From positions 149,756,225 to 149,820,224 of the forward strand of contig NC_045438.1 of NCBI RefSeq assembly GCF_002776525.5: a stretch of 64,000 bases of DNA, written 5' to 3'. Under the pieces are notes generated by a model, which was given only the letters and a program-made list of their open reading frames with translations, was not told the DNA's origin and searched no databases. Source of the stretch: Piliocolobus tephrosceles. Taxonomy: Eukaryota; Chordata; Mammalia; Primates; Cercopithecidae. Shown piece after piece: positions 1 through 11,097 of this stretch (positions are counted from its first letter, which is position 1; every line of letters begins with the position of its first letter). Made by a program: the position numbers and the translations under genes.

Positions 1-1745
1 AAATACCTAGGAATCCAACTTACAAGGGATGTAAAGGACCTCTTCAAGGAGAACTACAAACCACTGCTCAGTGAAATCAAAGAGGACACAAACAAATGGA
101 AGAACATACCATGCTCATGGATAGGAAGTATCAATATTGTGAAAATGGCCATACTGCCCAAGGTCATTTACAGATTCAATGCCATCCCCATCAAGCTACC
201 AATGAGTTTTTTCACAGAATTGGAAAAAACTGCTTTAAAGTTCATATGGAACGAATAAAGAGCCCGCATTGCCAAGACAATCCTAAGTCAAAAGAACAAA
301 ACTGGAGGCATCACACTACCTGACTTCAAACTATACTACAAGGCTACAGTAACCAAAACAGCACGGTACTGGTACCAAAACAGAGAGATAGACCAATGGA
401 ACAGAACAGAGTCCTCAGAAATAATACCACACATCTACAGCCATCTGATCTTTGACAAACCTGACAAAAACAAGAAATGGGGAAAGGATTCCCTATTTAA
501 TAAATGGTGCTGGGAAAATTGGCTAGCCATAAATAGAAAACTGAAACTGGATCCTTTCCTTACTCCTTATATGAAAATTAATTCAAGATGGATTAGAGAC
601 TTAAATGTTAGACCTAAAACCATAAAAACCCTAGAAGAAAACCTAGGGATTACCATTCAGGACATAGGCATGGGCAAGCACTTCATGTCTAAAACACCAA
701 AAGTAACGGCAACAAAAGCCAAAATTGACAAATGGGATCTAATTAAACTAAAGAGCTTCTGCACAGCAAAAGAAACTACCACCAGAGTGAACAGGCAACC
801 TACAGAATGGGAGAAAATTTCTGCAATCTACTCATCTGACAAAGGGCTAATATCCAGAACCTATAAAGAATTCAATCAAATTTACAAGAAAAAAACAAAC
901 AACCCCATCAAAAAGTGGGCAAAGGATATGAACAGACACTTTTCAAAAGAAGACATTCATACAGCCAACAGACACACAAAAAAAATGCTCATCATTCGCC
1001 ATCAGAGAAATGCAAATCAAAACCACAATGAGATACCATCTCACACCAGTTAGAAGGGCAATCATTAAAGAATCAGGAAACAACAGGTGAAGAGGATGTG
1101 GAGACATAGGAACACTTTTACACTGTTGGTGGGACTGTAAACTAGTTCAACCATTGTGTAAAACAGTGTGGCGATTCCTCAAGGATCTAGAACTAGAAAC
1201 ACCATTTGACCCAGCCATCCCATTACTGAGTATATACCCAAAGGATTATAAATCAAGCTGCTATAAAGACACATGCACACATATGTTTAGTGCAACACTA
1301 TTCACAATCGCAAAGACTCAGAATCAACCCAAATGTCCATCAGTGACAGACTGGATTAAGAAAATGTGGCACATATACACCATGGAGTACTATGCAGCCA
1401 AAAAAACGGATGAGTTTGTGTCCTTTGCAGGGACATGGATGCAGCTGGAAACCATCATTCTCAGCAAACTATCGCAAGAACAGAAAACCAAACACAGCAT
1501 GTTCTCACTCATAGGTAGAAATTGAACAATGAGATTACTTGGACACAGGAAGGGGAACATCACACACAGGGTTCTATTGTGGGGATGGAGGAGGGGTGAG
1601 GGGGAGGGATAGCATTAGGAGATATACCTAATGTAAACGACGAGTTAATGGGTGCAGCACACCAACATGGCACATGTATACATATGTAACAAACCTGCAC
1701 GTTGTGTACATGTACCCTAGAACTTGAAGTATAATTTAAAAAAAA
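1..1745 (+). mobile_element. L1 (L1PA-like) 3' part: broken ORF2 end plus 3' UTR
   Basis: This is the 3' portion of a primate L1 retrotransposon, cut off by the window start. From base 1 frame 1 encodes the part of ORF2 downstream of the reverse-transcriptase active site, continuing into the C-terminal region; 571-1053 is the longest surviving open piece. The frame is interrupted by a TAA at 256-258. An indel in the A-run near 985 then moves the reading into frame 2. An in-frame TGA follows at 1088-1090, beside a 3-base deletion. The last frame-2 piece (1154-1525) ends at the usual ORF2 stop at 1523-1525. The 3' UTR follows, with the typical ATGGCACATGTATACATATG block, and ends in an A-run at 1738-1745. 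It cannot encode a working protein. The close match to young L1 families suggests a catarrhine-age insertion; the subfamily is not resolved. Confidence 0.97.
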
Positions 1746-4198
1746 GGAAAATGACAGTTGAATGAAATCCCTCTGTACATTTTTAAATGGCCCATCAGAT
1801 AGCCAAATGTACCTGAAGCTTTGATTGTCTTTCCAGGAATATGGATTTAACTAACTAAACATTGGTCATAAACTATTTTAGCAAATTAGAAGTCACCAAA
1901 CCAATATATACTTAATTTGGATCATTTTATCTATTCCATGATGAGTCATGGAATGCAGAGCCTTTAATAACAAAAGCTTTAAGGACTCAGAAAGGACAAG
2001 GCAGCTGTCCTGGTTCTCCACGAGTCCATGCTTAACATTGGATCTATGTTCTCTTGAATATCAGTCATTTTTTCCAATTTAGGTGCATACCACTGATAAC
2101 TGATAGGTTATCATAGGTAATTTGGCTTAGACCATGGAGTTCATTCCAATTGTATATCTAAACAATTTCAGTATCAACTGATTTAGCATAAAAATCTGGC
2201 AGTGTTTTCTTGCTATTCAATTAATTTTTGTTCTACTTGGGTTAGCAGTTTTATAAACCAGTCAGTCTTTTCATTAGAGACTGGAATTCTTACACAGTCC
2301 AAATGATGATTTCAAGGTTACCAGAAACCTGTATTCAAGAGTGCTTTGAATACGGGTTTCCTTTCCATCCTTTCATGAACCTCTTAGAAGATACCATATT
2401 CTAGGATTTTACATGCTTGTGAAGTTTGCAGAAACTGCATCAGCACTAAACAACTAACTGCAGAAATGACTTTAAATAGTCATAGTTAACCCAACTGACA
2501 AAAAATATGGTCACTTCTGTGGTCTACAATAACTTAACATAATAACCATAATTATGATTAATAGCATATGCTCAGACATGCTAGAATTCCAGAAATCCCA
2601 TATAATTTTGGAACATATATTAATATCATTCACTAAAACATAACCTGAAGAACGTTAAACATTGCTTTTTATTTTGGCAATGCTTCCCATGTAATTTAAT
2701 TTAACATGTCAAATAATCCTGTTGACCTCTCTTTTGAATGCTTTAGGAGCCCTTTGTAGCATCTCAAGGTTAGAGGCTAGAAAAGACAATTTTAAAGCTG
2801 AAATTTTATTTTTGGAAGCCTATTAAATATGTTAAAGGTTTAAAACACTTGATAGTATGAAATAGAATTCCAAGTCACCGTAAGTCATTCATTTAGCCAA
2901 AGTGATGACTGAAAAATTTTAAAAAGGCAAAAACCTTTACTCATTGATAGAAGGAAGACTTAGCTTTCCAAACAATCTGTCTCTTGTCTTTTCCTTCTTA
3001 TTTTTGGTAGTTTATTTAGAAGGCAAACAAAATTTTTTTATGATCACTTAATATTACATGAAAATCTTATTCAAGAGAGAAAGTCAAATTTCACCCTTGT
3101 ATTAGGGTACTATTAATGTCAATCCCAATTTCTAATAAAACATTATAGACAAATCTATTCAGCTTTAATCAGTTTGATCAAAAGGTGAGATTCTCATAAA
3201 TCTTTTATAACTCTTTACAAATTCTTGCTAAAGAGCAAGTCAGTGCCCTAAGAAAACCCTGTTGTGTTTTCATTCCAATGTTCAATTTATGGAAAATACT
3301 GAATAATACACCTTTAACGTTAGCCAGTGTGTTTACACACAGAATTTCTTTTACAAGATCAATTTTCACAAACCTTCCATAACTTGCTCAAACCTTCAGC
3401 TTTATCCTAACTATAAGCAATCCTTTAACCCTTTTATCTAGGTCAAAAAAATCTGCATTAACATACCTTCTTATACTCTTTCACCAAAAACACATTTCAC
3501 TTCCCTTACACACCTTGCACGTAAAACTGTTTCTTCAGTAGTCTCAATTACATGCTACACTATTAACTCCTAGCAATTTTTAGTGAAAAAACGGCTAGTA
3601 AGCAATTTTAATTATGTACTAGGTTTGGAGCCTAGGACACCAGACAGAAGCGCAGGTGAAGTCTGACTGTTTCTAGTATAGCTAGGGGTATGGCTAACGG
3701 CTAACTCCACATGTCCCCAGGTCTTACCTAGCTGTAAAGCAGACAAGCTGAACAATTTTCAAAAGCCAAAGAAGCAGTTTATGATGTTAAAGCATTGAGT
3801 AAACCTAATATCTGACCTGCGTAATTTAGATCAAATATCTTTATTTTACCAATAATCTTTAAAACTGTTACTTTCCAAAGATTACTAAAGTCACATGAAC
3901 TAAAAAGCATCATACTTTTTACTTTTCTGACAATATTTTATTTAAGCACCTATTATTTTTAAGCCAGTTAATCAGAGCTTTTTTATATTAAACATCACAC
4001 AGACGGCACATACATATAAATACACAGACAGAAGATCCAGTAGTTGTAAGATTTTTGATTTGCCAGTTTCTTAACTGGATTACTGGCTTTAGGGTGGTGC
4101 CCTTGGAGGAACAGAACCAGGAAATCATGCAGTTTCCATAGCCTAATAAGCGGGCACAGCTGGAAAGCAAAAACAGATCTCCCAAATTAAGGGTCCCA

Positions 4199-4303
4199 CT
4201 TTTATATCACATCCTGGATCCCCAAAAAGAGGGAAATGCTATGGGAGAAGACAATGCAATGCTTTTATCATGCATTTTATTACAAAGCAACCCAAAGCCA
4301 ATC
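4199..4303 (-). promoter_or_regulatory. Possible relic LTR promoter (TATA and CCAAT-like boxes)
   Basis: Read on the minus strand, a TATAAAA sequence lies at about 4199-4207, and an ATTGG (CCAAT-type) box lies about 90 bases upstream near 4291-4303. This spacing fits a retroviral LTR promoter in the surrounding ERV-like stretch. There is no evidence of use, and single boxes like these also occur by chance in AT-rich DNA. Confidence 0.25.
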
Positions 4304-4791
4304 AGCCCATTCTGTGATCAACCCATCCCCCGTGGGAGTCTTATCTCAGTGTGGGTACGGACATTTCCATACTTTCTAGGTGGCCAAGAGCATGCTTCTC
4401 TGATTCAAAGGTGCAAGGAGTTGAGTATTCCCCCCTAACGGCCATTGGCTATCCTCAAAAGTATATATTATACATCAAAACTTTCTCATAATGCAAAGTA
4501 ATTTCTGATAGCCCCAAAAGTCAAAAATTGTCAGACAATGCAATGTAAAACAAAACAGAGCCTTACATTTTGAGAGGGATCTATCTGCTTTTAACCATAG
4601 CACTCTAAAAGTCCTTTTAAATCTTATTACCTGACTTTAGCTAGGCCAAATGGCCAATATTTCTGGCTTTTGAATTTTACGAAAGGTGACCTTCTAGGTG
4701 CTGAAAGAAAGGAAAATTCAAGACTGTTCATGGAGGGGAAGGGATTCAACAAATGGTAAAAGTCATGCAAATATCACCAAAAAGGACCCAC

Positions 4792-4866
4792 TCCCTAAGC
4801 CAAGACTGAACCCGGGCTACCACTGTGAAAAGACAAAGCCTTAGCTACTAAACTACAACACTGGGC
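4792..4866 (-). other. Degenerate tRNA-Glu-like sequence (pseudo-tRNA)
   Basis: Read on the minus strand from 4866 to 4792, the sequence parallels tRNA-Glu along its full length. It has an A-box-like TAGTTTAGTAG, a TTTTCAC anticodon-loop-like block in the right place, AGCCCGGGTTC at the T arm, and an acceptor-like CCCAGTG opposing CTTAGGG (about five of seven pairs). The T-stem and B box are damaged, so it cannot be a working tRNA. It could be a tRNA pseudogene or a tRNA-like part of the surrounding ERV-like repeat. Confidence 0.35.
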
Positions 4867-4925
4867 AGTTTCCATTGCTCTGCCCAGAAGGATCCTAGAG
4901 CAGTTAATTTTGAGCTCACAAAAGC

Positions 4926-5228
4926 TTTTTTTTTTTTTTTTTTTGAGATTTAGTCTCACTCTTTCACCCAGGCTGGGGGGCAGTAGAGCGATCTCGGCTC
5001 ATTGCAACCTCCGCCTCCTGGGTTCAAGTGATTCTCTCCTGCCTCAGCCACTAGAGTAGCTGGGATTACAGGCACACACCACCATGCCCAACTAAATTTT
5101 ATATTTTTAGTAGAGATGGCGTTTCACCATATTAGCCAGGCTGTTCTTGAACTCCTGACCTCAAATGATGTGCCTGCCTCGGCCTCCCAAAGTGCTGGGA
5201 TTAGGGGTATGAGCCACCATACCCGGCC
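4926..5228 (-). mobile_element. Alu SINE, full length, antisense
   Basis: A T-run (from 4926) is followed by the antisense Alu right and left arms, ending in CACCATACCCGGCC at 5228. Dozens of substitutions mark it as an older AluS/J-type copy. It is joined directly to a second Alu fragment, and the pair lies between near-identical 14-base flanks (4916-4929 and 5291-5304). Confidence 0.97.
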
Positions 5229-5290
5229 TCTTTCTTTTTAATAAAGATAAGATCTTGCTCTGTTGCACAGGCTGGAGTACAGTGGTGTGG
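5229..5290 (-). mobile_element. Alu right-arm fragment, antisense, fused to the preceding Alu
   Basis: Immediately after the full Alu comes an A/T-rich tail and an antisense piece of the Alu right-arm end, with the recognisable GCTCTGTTGCACAGGCTGG and GTACAGTGGTGTGGTCAC segments. In Alu sense it is a 5'-truncated Alu with its tail, directly followed by the full-length Alu. Confidence 0.85.
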
Positions 5291-5304
5291 TCACAAAGGC
5301 TTTT

Positions 5305-6589
5305 AATTGTTCAATAATTTTTAGGGCTAACTATGACATGAACCCCCCAATTCCTGTTCCCTAGATGGCAGAGACCAAGAGAAAGTACTGCCACAGGGTT
5401 ACGAGGTCAAATTCCCAAGGACATAAAACAAGATGGAAACCTCATCCAGTTTTTTGTTTGTTTCAGGTACTGCAGCAAAGTTTGTTACTGACCAGCTTGC
5501 TGGGCCATCTTGAATAGTGAGCTTATGGGGTCCTAAGCCCGTGTTCTATCCTAACGTACTCCTCTTTATGACAAAACCATACAGAAGACACACAGAGCAC
5601 ACCAAATTTGCTACAGCTTAGGAGCATTTTTCGCATTAATTAGAACTTTACAGAGGAGATAAACAGTGATATGTTTTACCAGTCATCCAACCATTTTGCA
5701 CAGAAAGAGAGAGGTGAGAAGGATAAGGATGAGAGAATCTCCTGAATGAAGGCAAAAGGAAGTCCCAGGACAGCAGTTGTGCAGGATGCCTGAAAGAAAG
5801 CTGTCCAGGTGGAGGCAAGTGAATTGAGGAGCCCAAAAGAGGAAAAATAAGGATCTAACCATTCACCTGATAATTGTATTGAAGTTGTTGGGAATAAGAG
5901 GAGAATTAGAATTAGTTTCATATGAACTAAGCAAACAAAAAATTTGAGACAATTTTTAACAGCAGGAAAACAAACGTTTTAGAAGACAAAATCCTCAGAC
6001 ATAGGTTTTAATATGTGACTCAGAGTGAGTTATACTTCATGAAATATTATGCTATTTTGTAATCATAAAATGTAAACTTAAAAATATTATTAATAAAAAA
6101 CTTGAAATAGAATTACATTGGAAAGGAAGGGCAGCAAATAGGGTGAGGGATAGGGGAGAGAGAAAGACCAAATTCTCATGTACTATAGAAAGAAGTGGAT
6201 AAAATACCTCTAAAAATGATGACCCAAGCAATACTAGTACAAGAATATCATTTATAATAAAGTTTCAATTACTTTGATATAAACAAAACATAAAGAAAAT
6301 TGATATAAATATCAAAATATAAGCAAAATTGATATAAACAAAATAATTGAAACTATTTTTCTATTAGAAGTGAGACTCGTGGAGAAAGATACCAGTGTTC
6401 TTCATTATAAGCCTTTAATGGCATTTGTCTTTAACAATATGTGTATATTACTTTGGTTTAAAAGACCTTTAAAAACAAATAAAACAGGGTTACATAGATC
6501 TGTTTCTCTCAAAGGATGTTCCTAATGTGCAATTAAATGAAAAAGCCATGATGCATTAATGTTTGTGGTAAATTTCTTATTTTTCACAA
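5305..6589. other. No gene; first ~350 bases may continue the ERV-like stretch
   Basis: 5305-5660 may be the rest of the antisense ERV-like repeat interrupted by the composite Alu. The remainder is AT-rich unique DNA. Minus-strand frames at 5648-5836 and 5676-5921 overlap each other and have no recognisable domains. Runs of related AT-rich words near 6240-6350 (repeated TTGATATAAA) are low complexity. Confidence 0.5.
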
Positions 6590-6780
6590 ACTCAAAAAGA
6601 AACAAATACACTTTACATGTGTGTAGGAGTATGACTATAGATAATACCAAAGAATACATAAATGTTGACCCTGATTCACTGGGGGGAGGGAGTGGGTAGA
6701 ACTGGAGTTGGGGAGAAGGAAGATGGTTAATTTCCACCCAAACCTTTAACCACTGACTTTTATCATTTTTAAAGTTTAAA
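6590..6780 (+). repeat. Old L1 (L1M) 3' UTR fragment
   Basis: The arrangement of TACATGTGTGTAGGAGTATG, a G-rich patch (GGGGGGAGGGAGTGGG) and a T-rich end resembles the 3' UTR of ancient L1M elements in sense orientation. Divergence is high and the boundaries are approximate. Confidence 0.5.
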
Positions 6781-7019
6781 ACCCAATCTGCCTCCTGAGC
6801 CCAAATTATTTTTCTTTTGCCATAAAGGACAGTAGTGGGACAACTGACAAAATTGAATAAGCTCTGTATGTTAGATAATATTACTACATCAAGCTTAATT
6901 TCCTGATTTTGATCATTATACTATTGTTATTTAAGAGAATGTCTTTATCTTAGGAAATACGCACTGAAATGTTTAGTGATAAAAAGATCTTTATGTCTGC
7001 AGCTTACTCTTAACCAATT

Positions 7020-7036
7020 CAGAAAAAAATCACACA

Positions 7037-7074
<38 letters not shown>

Positions 7075-7192
7075 TAAAGCAAATACAGAAAAATATTGTA
7101 ACACCAGTATCCTTCCTGAATGGAGGGTTTAATGGAATTCTTTGCACCATATTTCTAACCATTCTGTGCATCTAAAGTTACTACAAAATAAA
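7020..7192 (+). repeat. L1M 3' end with internal (CA)n(GA)n tract
   Basis: A (CA)n tract changes to (GA)n at 7031-7074. It is followed by ATAAAGCAAATACAG and then by CTACAAAATAAAAAGTAATA at the end. This order is characteristic of an old L1M 3' terminus in sense orientation. The dinucleotide tract probably expanded from the element's own simple sequence. Confidence 0.65.
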
Positions 7193-7944
7193 AAGTAATA
7201 ATAATAATCATGTACAAAAATGCTCTCAAGTTACTCCCAGGAATATATCCTTGAGATTGGGACAAAAATACTGCCTTTTTATCATAGTGTTATTAGCAAG
7301 TTCCTACCATCAGATATTCATTATAGAAATCATTTTGGAGCCAAGAGATACTCCATCTGAGTTCTTCCTAAGACAGAAGAAAGTTAAAAATGACAAACAT
7401 GACTCACCACCCTGAGGTGGTTTTAAGAAAATGGACCGTAATTGTTTTAGAAAGAATTATTTGAAAAGGGAAGTATTTTTTGCTCTGCCTCTCATATTGC
7501 ACCTATATCAGACAAGTTGATCTTATTAAAGATAATTGAAATGGGATTTTAAGGCATATTTTTTCAAGTGCTTCAAGAACCCTGAATAAATTGAAATGAA
7601 GCCAGTTCCCTCAGATACATGCTTGAAGTAATTGTTTTGTTAAATTTTATCGAAGGTATTTCTGAACTACATCAGAGTTTAATGCAGGTTAACTTTTTCT
7701 AAACTTTTGCTTTTCTTCAAGGGCAACCAATGATAACCGTGCTAAATTCAATGGTGGACAAACAGCACTAGAGTAAGCCGTATTTGATCACTCATCTAAT
7801 CTATCCACTAACAGCAATCTTTATATAAAAACTTTAGACAGTCACCTCTACATATATATTCTCTCTGCTTTGAGTATTGTTGCTCAAAGAAGAGAAGTTG
7901 CTGCTTACTTATATGTGCAATAAATATGATATATGGGAAGTGTA
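7193..7944. other. Unique AT-rich DNA, no feature recognised
   Basis: I see no gene, RNA gene or clear repeat here. Coding potential is absent on both strands. Confidence 0.5.
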
Positions 7945-8062
7945 ACTCCTTAGCTGGGTAATTTAGGTAAATTCACTTGTTTCTCTGAATATCTCTTTTC
8001 CTCATCATTAAAAAGAAGAGCATTAGGCTAGATGACTTTGAGCTCCTTTTTAATTCTGATAA
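7945..8062 (+). repeat. MIR-type SINE fragment
   Basis: The segment follows the MIR3/MIRc core order: a 'gggtaatttaggtaaattcactt' type block, a CTCATCATTAAAA block and a TAGATGACTTTGAGCTCC block, where MIR elements carry the 'actagatga' motif. It is diverged and partial. Confidence 0.55.
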
Positions 8063-8067
8063 TACTT

Positions 8068-8492
8068 GTATTAGTAGTCAGAGTTCTTCAGAGAAACAAA
8101 ATCGACAAGATATACATGTGTATATATGTGTACACATATATGTGTATGGAGAGAGGGGATATTTTTAAAACTGTATCACACAATCGTGGAGATGCAAGTC
8201 CAAAATCTGCAGGGTGGGCCAGTAGGCTGGAGACCCAAAGAAGTACTCACTCCAAGTTCAAAGACAGCCTGCTGGCAAAACTCCCTCTTCTTCCAGGGAG
8301 GTAAATATTTTTCTAATGAGGCCTTCAATTGATTGGATGAGACCTTCCCACATTTTGAGGACAGTCTGCTTCACTCAAAGTCTACTTAATTTAAATGTTA
8401 ATTCCATCCAAAAAAGCACCTTCACAGTAAGTTCCAGAATAATATTTAACCAAATATCTAGGCCTAGCTAAGTTAACACAAAATTAATCATT
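8068..8492 (-). repeat. LTR-like interspersed repeat (ERVL/MaLR type), antisense
   Basis: It begins GTATTAG...TCAGAGTTCTTCAGAG and ends near AAATTAATCA. It matches the common primate repeat that starts TGTATTAGTCAGGGTTCTC and ends CCATCACA. Those ends become TG...CA on the minus strand, as in an LTR. Internal landmarks are GTCCAAAATCTGCAGGG, GGCTGGAGACCCA and a TA-rich patch. The family name is not certain. Small frames at 8032-8304 and 8126-8332 are shadows of this repeat. Confidence 0.8.
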
Positions 8493-10565
8493 TCAATATT
8501 TTATATTATAGTGATAATTTCTTAAAGTCAAAAACAGTGTGAGAGGCATTGTTACACTTTTTCTACAGAAAAGCCTAAGAAACTCCACTACGAGTCCCGG
8601 GAAAACTGTTATTTTCAAACAACTGAGGTTCTTCTCTATGAATGTTTGAGCCATCATGACATGGAGTGAAATCAGATCTTAAACAGCAATTTCAGCTACC
8701 AACAGGACATCTTATGCAATGTCAGTATACACTGACTTCAAGGAATTATATTGAATCCTACTACTGACTCTGTCTCAGACCTACAAATGATGGTTCTGGC
8801 TTGAGCCTCAGAATGCAGATCTAGAAAGGACGCAGAGGCCCATTGTCTGCGTCTTTTCCTTACAAACTTGTATCAGCTTCCTCAGTAGGGATTCCAACTT
8901 ATGTCAGTATTGTGATATCATATTTGGCGTGAGAATAACTCATAGCAGTACTCCCATCACATTTTAAGGAATTATTTACCTCAGCAATAAAAATGCATTA
9001 ACTAGTAATAATGTTATCACTTATTTAAAAATAAACAGATAGTTTTGAGAAGTAAAAGTGTACCAGCAGCATTATATTCATACTACTAAAGTATAAATCT
9101 CTTTTATTTATGTTTCAACTATTTTTCTTCCAAGGATTCTAATATTTTGGGATGTGGAACCAAGTTTAAAGAAAGCAACAATCAGGCCTTCGTGAGCACT
9201 CCCTCATTATCACAAAATAACTTTGAACAAACCCCATTTCAATTACCATGGTGCCCAACTAGAAAATCTAAGTGAAATATAAAGAAGCAATTTGAGAATA
9301 TAATACACCCTGGTCTGTATATTTCTCAGTTTTGCACTCACACACGAACCTGAGGACTTCAGCCATAAAGGCAAGATAGAAGTCACGTGGTGGGCTAGTT
9401 CCAGAATTCTCAGCAAGATTAACTTGCGTGTAGTTAAAATGAGTAACCAGAAGATTTCTTTGCCTGTACATCCTCAGATAGGTTTGAATGAAGACAGGAG
9501 GTTAGTCTTGAGCTGCACCCCAAGGGTTATTAGCAGGAATGATTCTATTTGCTGAACGTGGAGTTTCAACAGCAGTTTGAGGAATGAAAACCATGGTGGG
9601 TTTTATGCATAAATGTCCTCCAACCCTCTGCAGTAGTCTACAAATCCCCCGTCCCCAGACAGGGGGTAAACAAGGCCCTTTTGTAAGCTTGCAGTTCCTC
9701 ATTGAGTGTTATGATACATCCCTTGGTACCTCCCCGAGATCCAGCGGTTCTGTAATCCGGTCCTTTCCAGGGAGTTTTGCTGGAGGACGCACAACTTAGA
9801 TGCTTCAAACTATTTTTTTGCTAGGCCTCAGCCCTCCACAAGCCAGACCTGATGACAAATTGTCAAGTTCACCAAGATGGCATCTATGTTCTGACACATT
9901 AAGAAAGGCTGTTTGCCTCCAGTTTCACGGGCAAAAGAGGTCATTGTGGTAAATAATAAAAGAGGATTATTTTAAAAGCATAAACAAGTTATTCAATTTG
10001 ACAAAAGTATACTATACAATGATCCAGTCCAATTACTAGCAAACTCAGAGGAGAATGGGAAGAAAGTTAATGCCACCCCATTCTTTTCATGGGGTGTTAA
10101 TTGGAAGAAGACAGGGAAAATGAGTCATTACCTCCATGCTCATGGAATGAAAAGGAGAATGTCAAATGCATGGCTGGTCAAAGGCCCAGGTAAAGAAAGT
10201 CCCTTGTAGCTGACCTTAAACCAAGTAGGAGTGCACTGAGGTGTCCTATGCTTGCAAAGCCCAAGGATAGCTCCAATTTCAAAAAAACACTAGAAATATC
10301 TGGGCCATCCATTGGTGTCCCAGTTCCTCATTTGAGTCTCTTGACATGGAACAGTCAGTGAAACAGGAGGTTAAAATGTCTCTCAGTTGATAAAGCAGAG
10401 ACTCTTCCTTAACCATTTTACAGGCACATTATGAAGGAACATAAAGTGACACATGTTTTCACATATGGAGTGGGTTGGTCATTGAAAAGCAGCTTTGTGC
10501 ATACATGTGTTATGATAAAGACGCAGGAGATGTTGCCTTATTCCTGGACTATTTTAGTCTTTTTT
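8493..10565. other. Largely unique DNA, no gene recognised
   Basis: This 2-kb stretch contains no repeat I can name. Overlapping opposite-strand frames at 9502-9702 (minus) and 9584-9799 (plus) lie in a locally richer patch with pairs of C and G runs, but neither has a recognisable motif. A short hairpin (AAAGGACGCAG at 8825-8835 against CTGCGTCTTTT at 8847-8857) is present. Confidence 0.5.
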
Positions 10566-11097
10566 TTTTTTTAAGTGCTTCTTGCATATGTCCATTGCAG
10601 CACTATTCACAATAGCAAAGACATGGAATCAACATAAGTGTCCATTGTTGATAGACTGGATAAAGAAAATGTGGTACATATACACCACGGAATACTATGC
10701 AGCCATAAAAAGGAACAAGATCATGTCCTTTGCAGGGATGGAACTGGAGGCCATTATCTTTAGCAAACTATCGTAGGCACAGAAAATCAAATACCACACG
10801 TTCTCACTTATAAGTAGGAGCTAAATGATGAGAACGCATGGAGGGGAACAACACACACTGGGGTCTGTTGGAGGGTGGGGAGTGGGAGGAGGGAGAGGAT
10901 CAGGAAGAATAGCTAATGGATGCTGGGCTTAACACCTAAGTGATTGGATGATCTGTGCAGCAAACCACCATGGCACATGTTTACCTATGCAACAAACCTG
11001 CCCATCCTGCAGATGTACCCTGAACTTAAAATAAAAGTTGGAAATTTAAAAATAAATAAATAAATACTAATGAGCTTTTTATTTTTTTAAGTGCTTC
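10566..11097 (+). mobile_element. 5'-truncated L1 (older L1PA/L1PB-type) with target-site duplication
   Basis: The last part of ORF2 and the 3' UTR of a sense L1 occupy about 10582-11066. ORF2 reads from about 10582 to a TAG at 10774-10776, earlier than the normal stop. The 3' UTR (GCACATGTTTACCTATGCAAC, then AACTTAAAATAAAAGTT) is of the older L1PA8-16/L1PB style. The insertion is bracketed by a perfect 16-base repeat, TTTTTTTAAGTGCTTC, at 10566-10581 and 11082-11097, with weaker similarity extending further upstream. The tail has grown into an (AAAT)n run. Confidence 0.95.

Larger units (their letters stand above)
1746..4915 (-). repeat. Probable old endogenous-retrovirus-derived non-coding stretch, antisense, decayed
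   Basis: On the minus strand this AT-rich 3.2 kb resembles the non-coding LTR/leader part of a class I endogenous retrovirus, judged from memory of such repeats rather than a search. No gag, pol or env frame is visible; the longest minus frame (3988-4185, 65 codons) matches nothing I know. A TATA-like box, a CCAAT-type box upstream of it and a tRNA-like block near 4792-4866 fit an LTR-associated region. The sense L1 at 1-1745 abuts its left end and a composite Alu interrupts its right end. The family is unassigned, and part of it may be ordinary unique DNA. Confidence 0.35.

Noticed and set aside
571..1525. Open frames of 160 and 123 codons as possible genes
   Set aside because: Both are consecutive parts of L1 ORF2 in different frames, separated by a frameshift and a TGA; the element is 5'-incomplete in the window and cannot be active.
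8825..8857. 11-base-arm hairpin (10/11) as a small RNA or terminator
   Set aside because: Too short for a microRNA precursor, no transcript context, and intrinsic terminators are not relevant in this genome.
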